NCBI GenBank assembly: GCA_037962975.1
Contig: CM075673.1
Span: forward strand, 16,848,001 to 16,912,000
From: Clitoria ternatea
Lineage: Eukaryota; Streptophyta; Magnoliopsida; Fabales; Fabaceae
Direction: 5' to 3'
Length of the DNA: 64,000 bases
Shown: positions 10,300 to 20,748 of the stretch, piece after piece
How positions within the stretch are numbered: position 1 is the first letter of the stretch
Layout of the letters: every line of letters begins with the position of its first letter
Translations under genes and position numbers: made by a program
The notes under the pieces: model-generated
Databases searched by the model: none
Told to the model about the DNA's origin: nothing
The model's input: the letters and a program-made list of their open reading frames with translations, nothing else

Positions 10300-12655
10300 T
10301 GTAACATCCCTGATGTTTTAATGAGAATTATAAGAAATGGGAAATGTTAGTAAATGTTTTAGAAGTTTTATTTAATATTTATTCTGTCTGAGCCAGAGAC
10401 GGGAAAGCCGGTGTCGAGATCAGTCTCAGAAGAGCGGGCAGGCAGAGTTGAAGATCGGGACTGTAAGAGAAGAGCGGACAGGGGCAGGTGGTTTGGTCCA
10501 AACCGATGTGAGGAGAGCGCCTCACTCGGGGTCATAGCCCGGATTAACCTCATAATGACTGAAACAACCGGTGTAGGTAACCACGAGGCGAGCGCGGATG
10601 AGATATCCGACCTCTCAGGATGTAGCTTGGATTTCCGAGGTATGAACACTAAGCTAGGACGCCGGGGGGGCCGATATTCATATTGGGCCTATACTCTTGC
10701 GAAGTATTAGAGAATTGTGAATAATTAAACGTTGAGGGAATAAATAAGTGTAATTGATTTGATAACTATGAAATAGTTTAATATGGTGAAATTGATTAAA
10801 ATTTAGTAAGAATACAAATAAAATAAAGGAAAAGACGATCTTGCCCATGAGCTTTATATATATATAAGAAGATTATCTTCCTTCCCTCTTCATTATTTAC
10901 AAGTTACCTCTGCTGCTGGTCTGTCCCTTCTCTTTCATTTTCTCCTCTCTTAACACTGAGTTGCATGCGCTGGAGAGGGACTCCATTTGTGTCTAAACTT
11001 CAATTGAATCCCATTCCTGTGATCGAGGCTTCAAGGTGAGTCTACTGATCCGTTCCAATTGTGATTCCCTTATCCCTTTTATTCTTTGGCGGTTAAGGGT
11101 CATGCATGGCTATATTCGAGGCTGTTCTCCACTCCTCTGGTGAGTGTGAGCCCAAATGCGGTCCATGAACTAAGGGCGTTGAAGTGACGAGCTGTACTTT
11201 ATAATCCGTATGTAGTAGGTTAAGCAATGGAAGACTGAGTGACGGAGCTGAGACTGCGAAACCAGTGCTCAGAGGAAGGAATCGACACAGAGAGCAGATT
11301 ATCGAAGCTTGGAACCAAAGTAAGGGGGGTGTTCGGGTTATAATTAATTAGAATAGGACTCACTTCTATTCAGGTCATTGAGGTAGTGTAAACAGGTTAA
11401 GGAAAATGTTACTGAATGTAGTTGTGTGTTTATGCTTGTGCATGCGTGACTGTGTACATTAATTAGTTGAGGATCAGGTGTGTGGTTGAGTTTATCATGT
11501 TATGATCTTGTGATATCTAATGTTGAAATGATCAGTGTTATGTGACGTCGGGTTAGCAAGCAGGCTACCCGAGTGATGAGGAATTGATATTATTATGTGA
11601 AAGGTAAATTGTTGAATGACTATGTGGTGTGGGATGGCCGACGGTATATGATAGCCCCTTATTTCCGGCTCCCGTGGTTTTCGTGCCCAGTTGAGCTACC
11701 CAGTGGTCAAGTAGGACCCAGTGGTCGAGGTGGAGAGTCAAGCAGGACTCGGTGAACCAAGCGGGGTTCACGGGGTGTCAAGTAGGACCCCCAGTTGAAG
11801 GCCAATTCTTTAGTATCCGGATACTAGGAGTCAGATTGTATGAGAGTCAGTGGTGATTGTGATGGATGTGATGGAATTGCTTGGTTGGGTTAATATAGTT
11901 ACTGTATGTAATACACTATGTTTCGGTGTGCTTACTTTCAAATGATGCTTGATGTATATGTATAAATATGCATGTATATTCATTAAGTTCTATTCTATAT
12001 TAATTACAATGCCAAACACTCACCCTTGCCTTTTTTTTTTAGTAACCAGTGACAGGGAGGGGGAAGGAGCCATGGAGTCACGCCAAGGGGGAGATCGGTG
12101 CCAGGGTCCGAGTGACTTTGAGTGACTCTCTATAGAGTTATATGTGTGTATAAGAACTTCCAAGCATTATTATTAGCTGTGTTTTAACCAAGACCAGACC
12201 GGATACAAATCTATATTTTAAAATACATCACTGTCATTTACATATGCTCTCATGGTAGCTATGATAACTCTTTGGTTAAAAGAATCATTTTTATGGTGAG
12301 ATTTTTCGGGAGTCCGTTTGCATGTTTTGTCCAATCCGATGTGCGAAAGGTATTCGCTCAAGCGAATAGAAACCTCGTTCAAGCGAGAGTCCGGAATCTC
12401 GCTCAGACGAGTAGGGGCCCCGCTCAAGCGGGAGGCCCTGATTCCCTTTTTCCCATCCGTTGTGCTTAGATTAATTTGTTCTTCTTTCTAGATCTCATTT
12501 ATTTAATTTGACTGCGACTGCTGTCACTTGAATAAGTCAGTAAAACTACATGTTATTTCACTAAACCTCGATTAATTTTCAAGAAAAGGGAAAATTTATC
12601 ATAAGATGTAATCAATTGAATAAAAATAAATACAAAAATAACCTAGGACGTTACA
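10300..12655 (+). repeat. Element A 3' LTR (2356 bp)
   Basis: Same length as the 5' LTR and about 98.7% identical by eye. It ends GGACGTTACA and is followed by the TSD ataat. TATA box at 10855-10867, palindrome cluster at about 12352-12432. Confidence 0.95.
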
Positions 12656-12660
12656 ATAAT

Positions 12661-12802
12661 GGTAGTAAACACTCAATTGAATTAAAATCACAGGGATCGT
12701 CTCACATTGCGTAAGCATTTATTGAGTTGTTTAATGTATGATTGGTGGTATAATTATGTTGTTATGATATGTGTTAGCTATGACATGTTTATATTTGACA
12801 AT
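12661..12802 (+). repeat. F 5' LTR, part 2
   Basis: Resumes F after element A. It aligns with about 63448-63598 of the F 3' LTR, with shared tttattgagttgttta and ataattatgttgttatgata. It is cut at 12803 by the solo LTR D'. Confidence 0.85.
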
Positions 12803-13357
12803 TAAACTGGTCTGAACCGGGGTCTAGGATCCGGTGTGGGACCAGCCACAAGAGTTTAGGTGTTTTAGGGTTTACACACCGGTACAATGGGTATCCGATG
12901 TTATAATCCGATCTCTCAGTGGGAGAAACTGGCCTTGTTGTCCTGGAGATCCTTCACACCGACGTTTCGCGTTGAGAGGGGGCGAAAGGTGGTGCCACCT
13001 GCGAAGATTCTCTGATGCTCAAGTTAGAAAAGTGTATAAACTCAGTAAACACTCAAGCAATGCAATAGTAAAAAAGTGAGTTACGACAACGTACCTCTGC
13101 ATGTGTTTTAGATCATGCTATTTATAGTTGAACGTAGGAAATTAATCGTTGGATGCAAGTGGGCCCATTGGCTCTGATAGCGTGTGAAGTGTGTCAATCA
13201 AAGTGACTCAGTACTCAGAGGGTGTGAGGGGGGTAGGTCAATTATCAGAGTACGATCCTGTGATAAGGATGGAGGACAATCACCTTTCCGCATATTTCGC
13301 TGACATATGTACTTACTCTCTGAGGTAATTGACATTGACACATTCCGTTATGCAGGG
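12803..13357 (-). repeat. Solo LTR D', part 1 (minus strand)
   Basis: Reverse complement of the end of the element D LTR: ctggtctgaaccgggg and gtgggaccagccacaa match 62053-62838 read backwards. No D-type internal sequence follows, so it is a solo LTR left by LTR-LTR recombination. Parts 1 and 2 sum to about 803 bp, against 786 for the D LTR. Possible TSD acaat (12798-12802) and aaaat (30863-30867), one mismatch. B is inserted at 13358. Confidence 0.85.
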
Positions 13358-14813
13358 TGTAACATCCCTGATGTTTTAATGAGAATTATAAGAAATGGGA
13401 AATGTTAGTAAATGTTTTAGAAGTTTTATTTAATATTTGTTCTGTCTGAGCCAGAGACGGGAAAGCCGGTGTCGAGATCGGTCTCAGAAGAGCGGGCAGG
13501 CGGAGTTGAAGATCGGGAGTGTAAGAGAAGAGTGGACAGGGCTAGGTGGTTTGGTCCAAACCGATGTGAGGAGAGTGCCTCACTCGGGGTCATAGCCCGG
13601 ATTAACCTCATAATGACTGAAACAACGGGTGTAGGTAACCACGAGGCGAGCGCGGATGAGATATCCGACCTCTCAGGATATAGCTTGGATTTCCGAGGTA
13701 TGAACACTAAGCTAGGACGCCGGGGGGGCCGATATTCATATTGGGCCTATACTCTTGCGAAGTATTAGAGAATTGTGAATAATTAAACGCTGAGGGAATA
13801 AATAAGTGTAATTGATTTGATAACTATGAAATAGTTTAATATGGTGAAATTGATTAAAATTTAGTAAGAATACAAATAAAATAAAGGAAAAGACGATCTT
13901 GCCCATGAGCTTTATATATATATAAGAAGATTCTCTTCCTTCCCTCTTCATTATTTACAAGTTACCTCTGCTGCTGGTCTGTCCCTTCTCTTTCATTTTC
14001 TCCTCTCTTAACACTGAGTTGCATGCGCTAGAGAGGGACTCCATTTGTGTCTAAACTTCAATTGAATCCCATTCCTGTGATCGAGGCTTCAAGGTGAGTC
14101 TACTGATCCGTTCCAATTATGATTCCCTTATCCCTTTTATTCTTTGGCGGTTAAGGGCCATGCAGGGCTATATTCGAGGCTGTTCTCCACTCCTCTGGCG
14201 AGTGTGAGCCCAAATGCGGTCCATGAACTAAGGGCGTTGAAGTGACGAGCTGTACTTTATGATCCATAGATAGTAGGTTAAGCAACAGAAGACTGAGTGA
14301 CGGAGCTGAGACTGCGAAACCAGTGCTCAGAGGAAGGAATCGACACAGAGAGCAGATTATCAAAGCGTGGAACCAAATGTAAGGGGGGTGTTCAGGTTAT
14401 AATTAATTAGAATAGGACTCGCTTCTTATACAGGTCATTGAGATAGTGTAAGCAGGTTAAGGAAAATATTACTAAACGTAGTTGTGTGTTTATGCTTGTG
14501 CATGCGTGAATGTGTACATTAATTAGTTGAGGATCGGGTGTGTGGTTGAGTTTATCATGTTATGATCTTGTGATATCTAATGTTGAAATGATCAGTGTTA
14601 TGTGACGCCGGGTTAGCAAGCAGGCTACTCGAGTGATGAAGAATTGATATTATTATGTGAAAGGTAAATTGTTGAATGACTATGTGGTGTGGGATGGCCG
14701 ACGGTATATGATAGCCCCTCATTTCCGGCTCTCGTGGTTTTCATGCCCAGTTGAGCTACCCAGTGGTCAAGTAGGACCCAGTGGTCGAGGTGGAGAATCA
14801 AGCAGGACTCGGT
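13358..14813 (+). repeat. Element B 5' LTR, part 1
   Basis: Matches 28255-29705. Differences from the other three LTR copies cluster at about 14360-14800. It is interrupted by element C at 14814. Confidence 0.93.
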
Positions 14814-15140
14814 TGAAGTTGCATATGTAAATATACAAAGTAGTTTTGATGAATGACAAAGTATTCATGATGATGATGGAATGGCAAAGGTTCAGAAACA
14901 AGAAGGTTCAAGCACAAAGACAATGGCCAAGAATAAAAAGATGAAGATGCCTCACAAAGAGTTAAAGAAACATGAGCTATGGAAGACAAGGTTGATGACA
15001 TGAACTAAATCATGAAGAACAAGCTCATAAGTTGAAGAAGAATCAAGGAAACAAGCATGAGGATCAAAGGAATAAGCCATGGGTCAATACATATCAAGAA
15101 CATATCAAAAACCTTGAAGAATTGTATCAGGTACATGTAC

Positions 15141-15513
15141 TAATCGATTACCACAATGGAATAATCGATTACCATAACTCTGTTTATGGTATAATCGATT
15201 ACAATAAGAAGGACAATCGATTACAAGGGTTCTGGAATATATCTAATCGATTACAAGGGAGAATATAATCGATTACTGAGCTTCTGTTTTGTCCATAATC
15301 GATTGCACAAGTACCTAATCGATTACCATGCTGCGAGACACAATTAAGAGCATCAGGTATCATTCATAATCGATTACAAGGAAAGAAATAATCGATTAGA
15401 AGGCTTCTGTTTCTAAGATAATTGATTACAATAGAAATACTAATCGATTACCTGCTGCATAACACTAAATATTTCAAAAGCTAATCGATTAGAGCTCAAA
15501 GGCTAATCGATTA
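15141..15513 (+). repeat. Array of 14 TAATCGATTA palindromes, 22/30-bp spacing
   Basis: Motif starts: 15141, 15162, 15192, 15214, 15244, 15266, 15296, 15316, 15367, 15389, 15419, 15441, 15482, 15504. Gaps: 21, 30, 22, 30, 22, 30, 20, 51, 22, 30, 22, 41, 22. Eleven are exact; 15214 has C for the first T, 15296 ends in G, and 15419 reads TAATTGATTA. Spacers are only loosely conserved (a recurring cttctgttt in the longer ones). The array lies just upstream of the TATA box, in U3. Confidence 0.95.
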
Positions 15514-15641
15514 CCATAGTGTCAGAACGTGGGAAAATGCTTTTAAGTGGAACTCCAGCTCATTTCTTCACTCCCACTTTGTGCCCATGCTAAGGTATCC
15601 GTTGGAGAAAATGTGCAATGGCTGGAAACCCTAAAAATGGC

Positions 15642-15648
15642 TATAAAT
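15642..15648 (+). promoter_or_regulatory. TATA box of element C LTR
   Basis: TATAAAT, 130 bp downstream of the palindrome array. The same site is at 21577-21583 in the 3' LTR. Confidence 0.55.
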
Positions 15649-16740
15649 GAAGCATGGATTCAAGCAAGAGTAGTGAACACAAGAGGTGAGACCAAGGCAC
15701 AACACAAGGCAACAAACATTTCTCTTCTTAAGGTCTTCTAACTAAATTTCTCTTGTAAATTCTGCAACTCTTGATTCTAAACTTGCATATTGCTTAAGAG
15801 TTGTTAGATTGTGAGTTTCAATTTGCATATTCTCTCTTGTTGAGAGTTAGAATTTGTGAGAGCTTTCATTTGTGTATCTACTCTATTGAGAGAGTGTATT
15901 GATTGTAAACAAAACACCAAAACACCAAGGTTTTTCACTCTAGGTTGAGTGGTCACAAAGGTTGGGGTTCAACCTTTGGGTTATTGAGAGATTGTGAGAT
16001 TGGGTGGGTTGCCCTTTGCTTGTGAGGATTGAGTTCTTGAGTGTGGGACACTAGGAAGCTGCAATTGCTCAAAGCTTGTATCTCAAATCTTTAATAGTGG
16101 AATCCTTCAAGTGGGTTGCTTGAAGGCGAGACGTACACCGGGTTGGTGGAACTCGTTAAATTGGTTTGCATTTCTCTCTACCTTGAACTCTTTATACAAC
16201 TGCGCATATAAACTATTTGTTGAAATGCTTGAGCTGAATGTGTGAATCAAAGTTGTTGTTCAAGTAGAAAACTAACTCTGCATGCCAAGTGTTTGATAAT
16301 TTGCTTGAATCAATATTTGGTAAAGTTCTTAAAAACTGAAATTTGTTTTAACTTGCCAAGTATCTAGATCATTGTTTCCTATCAACTCTTATGTGATACT
16401 TACTTAATTGCCTTCACCTATTTCATGCACACAAGCTGTTTGATATATTGAATGAGTTGAACCCTTATAGGAAACATCACATTATCTGTGAAATAAATCT
16501 ATGCACTCCAACTGATTGATAAATTGTTTAAACCAATAACTTGCCTTGTTTATCACACTTAAAGCTAAATATTGTCATTGCACATCAAGTGTGTCATAGT
16601 GTGATATGTGCATAAAAGTTGTTGTCTCTTCATCATTGCATCATTTGTATATTACTAACCATTTCTAAGGGGATTCCGCGCGAAAATTTGAAACACTCAA
16701 TTCACCCCCCCTCTTGAGCGTTGAGGCCTTGGCTAACAAG

Positions 16741-16754
16741 TGGTATCAGAGCTT
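16741..16754 (+). other. Element C primer binding site
   Basis: TGGTATCAGAGCTT begins three bases after the 5' LTR and is complementary to the initiator tRNA-Met 3' end. Confidence 0.9.
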
Positions 16755-16793
16755 GACTCTTGCCACAAGGCTTAACAGCTGCAGGAGATCAAG

Positions 16794-17957
16794 ATGGCCT
16801 CTACCTCTTATGATGCATTTCCATAAAATGGCACAATAAGTAGACCTCCAATCTTCAATGGCAAAGACTATGCTATTTGGAAAGAAAGGATGAAAATCTT
16901 TATCCAATCCTATGACCTCAAGGTATGGAATGCTATTCAATTTGGTCCTTTCATTCCTATGCATATTGTCAATAATATAGAATGTATGAAGCCCATGAAC
17001 TTGTGGACTATGGAAGAAGAAAGGAAGGTACAATTTAATCTTAGAGCTAAAATTCTTATCACATTAGCATTAGAACCTAATGATGTTTCTAGAGTTATTG
17101 CTTGTAACAATGCTAAAGAAATATGGGAAACTCTTGAAACAATATATGGAAATACTAATGATGATCAAGATGAAAGAATTAGTACTCTTTCTAGCAAACA
17201 TGAAGAATTCAAAATAGATTCGGAAGAAGAGACCATGGAATCGAAAGTGGAATTTACCAACCTTTGCCTTATAACAAAGCACTCCAAAGATGATGAGGTA
17301 AGTTCTCTAAACGAATCTAGTGATGATGAAAGTGAATTTGATAAAGATGAATTGCTAGAAGCTTTTGAAGAATTGCATGAAACATTTGTCTTGTTATCAA
17401 AGAAATATGCATGCTCTAAACAAACCATTTTGACTCTTGAAAAAGAATTGCATGATGTTCACATAGAAAAAGAATATCTTAGAGTTCAAAATGATGAGTT
17501 AATAGCTTCAAATGTATCTCCTAGGACTTGTAATGATAATAATGAAGATTGTATGCTTATTGATAAATGTATGCTTCTTGAAAATGAGAATAAAGAACTA
17601 AAAGAAGCACTTAGTAAGCTCACACATAGTCAAACACTTCTAAGTGCACCTATTGAAAATCACAGGCATACACTTGATAGAAGAAAAATAGGTCATTACA
17701 AGAACCATTGTACATCATACAAAGAAAAATCCAAATCCTCTCTAAGATGCATAAACCATAAAAGAAAAAAGGACTCTATGTCAAATTGCTTTAAAAGGAA
17801 AGAACATAATAGGAACCATTACAATTCTACTATGACTTATTCTTTGGATACAACATGTTTTTATTGTGGAATGTATGGTCATATATCTTCTAGTTGTTTT
17901 ATAAAGAAATCTCGTCAAAAACATACAAGAAAGGTATGGATTCCAAAACAATCTTGA
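16794..17957 (+). pseudogene. Element C gag (copia type), one early stop
   Basis: The frame opens at ATG 16794 and is stopped at codon 11 (TAA 16824-16826); from ATG 16890 it is open for 355 codons. Copia Gag forms the virus-like particle and binds the RNA. The N-terminal part has the UBN2-type capsid signature (DYAIWKERMK, then NLRAKILITLAL and AKEIWETLETIY). The middle is acidic and coiled-coil-like (LEKELHDVHIEKEYL). A single CCHC knuckle, CFYCGMYGHISSSC, lies close to the C-terminus. The related gag of G has CAA where C has the early TAA. No pol follows, so this is the only protein the element could make, and only from an internal start. Confidence 0.88.
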
Positions 17958-20734
17958 AATCCCAAACTAACGAGGAAGGACCCAAATCTCAAAGGGTACC
18001 TCAAAATTTTGAAATCTTGTAGGCAAACTTTAAAGCAACAATTTCTCATGGATGGATGACCAAATCTCATGGCCTAAGGAGATATCAAGGATCTCAAAAT
18101 CCATTCCAAAAGACAAAGGAGAAGATTAAAGCAAGCCAAGATTATGATGACTCATCATACATCTAAAAGGTACCATTCAAAACAAGGAAATAGACAAGAA
18201 GCTTCAATGTGACTCACACAAGATGGATTGCACCGACAAAATCCAATGGACAACACTAAAGGTGGTACAACAAAAGGTGCAAGCAATTATCATATAATCA
18301 ATGTTAACACTTATTCTTGATGAATCTTGATGTGTGAAAATCTAACTTTGATTTGATATATGATTGAGCATGAACAATATAAAATCTTGAGATGGATGAA
18401 CAAATAATCTTAGGACCCCTTAAACTTATGAAATCCTTAGAATCAATGATGTATATGTATATAGTAATTGATGATTAGTAATGATTGATGATGAGTTTGA
18501 TGAATGATTGCTTGAATAACATGGTACATAAAAATCTTAAGATTAAAGATGATTATGCACAAACATACATGAATCTTTGATAATGTTTAAACCCTTGATG
18601 ATACATGAACTCTTGATGATATATCATGAATTCTTGGTTATTGTATAGATTCTTAATGATGCATGAATTTTTGATTAAATATGAATAAATGATGTGTCAT
18701 TTATTGAACAAGAGACATATTGTTTAACTAGTGGTGTCAATTTGGAAATCTATGTAATTATGTTCCTAGAGATAAAGCATGTATGTGATTGCCTAGATTT
18801 TAACTTCATGATTGTAACATCATAGGCATGAACATGAGAATATGTTAAGTGAAAATGTATGATCATGAGAATATGTTAAGAAACAATGCATGATATGATA
18901 AGTGATAATGCATGCCATGATCAAACACCATGTATGTGCAAGTGGTATCTAAGTGACAAACATCTTCCTTTAACAATGGTATAAATTGAATTAGTGAAAG
19001 GAAGAGATCATGGGGACATTATCTTGATTATATACTTGCCACTATGCCTTGATAATGAATACATATATTTCATGTACAAGTGGTATCTATGCTTTGACAA
19101 TCTATGCAACTATATGTTGGTATGTATGTTCTATGTATGTAATAACAAGTGATACTTATTGAGTGGTATGAAAGTATGAGTAAACCTTTTTTTTGAAAAC
19201 TCCCTCCCAAAACAATACTGCATCAAAGACCCAAAATTGGTACAAACTCTTGTGAACTCAATGCCACTAACAATATGCTTTGCAAAGAGTTTGTTAAGGT
19301 TATGTAGGATGACTCAAAATGGCAAATCAAACTACTAAACTGGGCGAACAAAGAATTGATCAAGGAATGCAACATGGATGAAGCAAAATGCCATACAAGG
19401 ATGTGAAAAGGGGCATAAAACTTGCAAAATACCAAGGTATGATCGAACTGTTACTCTACCATTATGCTTTGTGAATTATACAAATCATATTAACAAATGG
19501 TATGAATAACAAATCTCACGAGCTGAATATATCACTTCATCCCTGCTCTGATACCTAGATATAAGCATACATTGTTGAAAATCCTTCTATATTACTGCTC
19601 TGATACCTAGAAATGCATCAAGCCATATTAATGAAATGATTAACAAGTGGATTGTTATATGCAATGGTATCTAACCTTTGAGTGGTATTTATTCATATTA
19701 TAGTATCTATTATTTCAACAATGGTATCTATTAAAAAGAGATCACATGCTTTAAAAAGTAAACAAATGGTATCAGACTTGATTAAATTGACCTACAAGTG
19801 ATATCAAACTTGATCAAATTGGTATAATCAATTTCACATGTTAATAAATGGTATACTTTTTACAAATGGTATCAATTATAGTAGTAAGGGGGAGCATATA
19901 CATGAATGATTATCCTTCATTTCAATTCTCTATGATTATGTTTATGGCACTCATGCTCTTACTCAACTATATGCTTACTTGGAAAATTATTCTTGTGCAT
20001 TTGATGATGCCAAAATAGGAGAAAACTATGTGCTTACTTGAAATGATATGTGAAAGAATCATGTGACGTTTTTGAAAATGATACTCACTACATGATTAGA
20101 ATAAGTTAGCAATCAATCATATGCTTACTTGATGAATAAATTATGTGATTGCTTATTGACTCTAGATGCAATAAAATGGTATATATCATTGATCATGATT
20201 TAAGCTTTGATTTGAAATCCATATGAAATACTTGCTCTAAATCTCTCTTATTCAAATAAATGAGCTTATATGTTGATGGCATAGATTATGACTAAGATAA
20301 TGATCTTTTTGATGATGCCAAAGGGGGAGAGATTAGTGGAAGGATCAGTAAAAAGAATAGGATGCCATTTATGCTAAAAAGGGGAGAGATATCATGTTCC
20401 CATCATTTGATATGTTTTAAAACAATTGGCATAAGTTACAAGATTAAGGGGGAGGATAACTCTTAACTAGCATTAATTACATCATATAGGGGGAGAGTAC
20501 ATATAAACATTGATTGTCATTATTCTGTGAAACTAACACCCCACGAGATGAACATTGGTTGTCATCATCAAAAAGGGGGAGAATGTGTTTAAATGTTAAA
20601 ACAGGTTTTGATAATGACAAATGTGAAGACTAAGGCAAAGACTCCTAAAGGAAGAAAGGATATTACCATGAAGCCAATATGATGAATTTGCAACACATGA
20701 ATACAAGCCATATGGAACATTAATTGTCATCATC
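17958..20734 (+). other. Element C non-coding spacer with primer-site-like motifs
   Basis: 2.8 kb without a significant open frame. It holds many copies of an (A/G)TGGTATC(A/T)-like motif (for example near 18941, 19079, 19663, 19718, 19764 and 19865) and two copies of GCTCTGATACC (19545-19555 and 19597-19607), the reverse complement of the primer-site core. The last 500 bp has repeated catcatcaaaaaggggga-like phrases. Element G has a matching spacer. Confidence 0.8.
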
Positions 20735-20748
20735 AAAAAGGGGGAGAA
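20735..20748 (+). other. Element C polypurine tract
   Basis: AAAAAGGGGGAGAA lies immediately before the 3' LTR. Similar purine phrases occur upstream at about 20320, 20385, 20450, 20490 and 20575. Confidence 0.85.

Larger units (their letters stand above)
3262..12655 (+). mobile_element. Element A: Ty3/gypsy (Tekay/Del-like chromovirus), complete structure, dead coding
   Basis: Full-length element of 9394 bp with two LTRs of exactly 2356 bp (TG...CA), a perfect 5-bp TSD ataat (3257-3261 and 12656-12660), an initiator-Met-type primer site after the 5' LTR and a purine tract before the 3' LTR. The LTRs differ at roughly 30 positions by eye (about 1.3%), so the insertion is recent. It sits inside the 5' LTR of F. 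The gag-pol order is protease, RT, RNase H, integrase, then a chromodomain-like tail, which places it in Ty3/gypsy, most like Tekay/Del. Confidence 0.95.
14814..16738 (+). repeat. Element C 5' LTR (1925 bp)
   Basis: Nearly identical to 20749-22673. It contains the palindrome array at 15141-15513 and a TATA box at 15642-15648. Short open frames in it (for example 15032-15268) run through the palindrome array and are not genes. Confidence 0.95.

Noticed and set aside
15032..15268. 78-codon frame in the C LTR, repeated at 20967-21203
   Set aside because: It runs into the palindrome array and is identical only because LTRs are duplicates. Not a gene.
15141..15513. Regularly spaced repeats as a CRISPR array
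   Set aside because: The repeats are only 10 bp, palindromic, inside an LTR of a plant retrotransposon, and have no cas genes.
16741..16754. tRNA-like sequences near TGGTATCAGAGC
   Set aside because: These are primer binding sites complementary to a tRNA 3' end. No tRNA fold is present around them.
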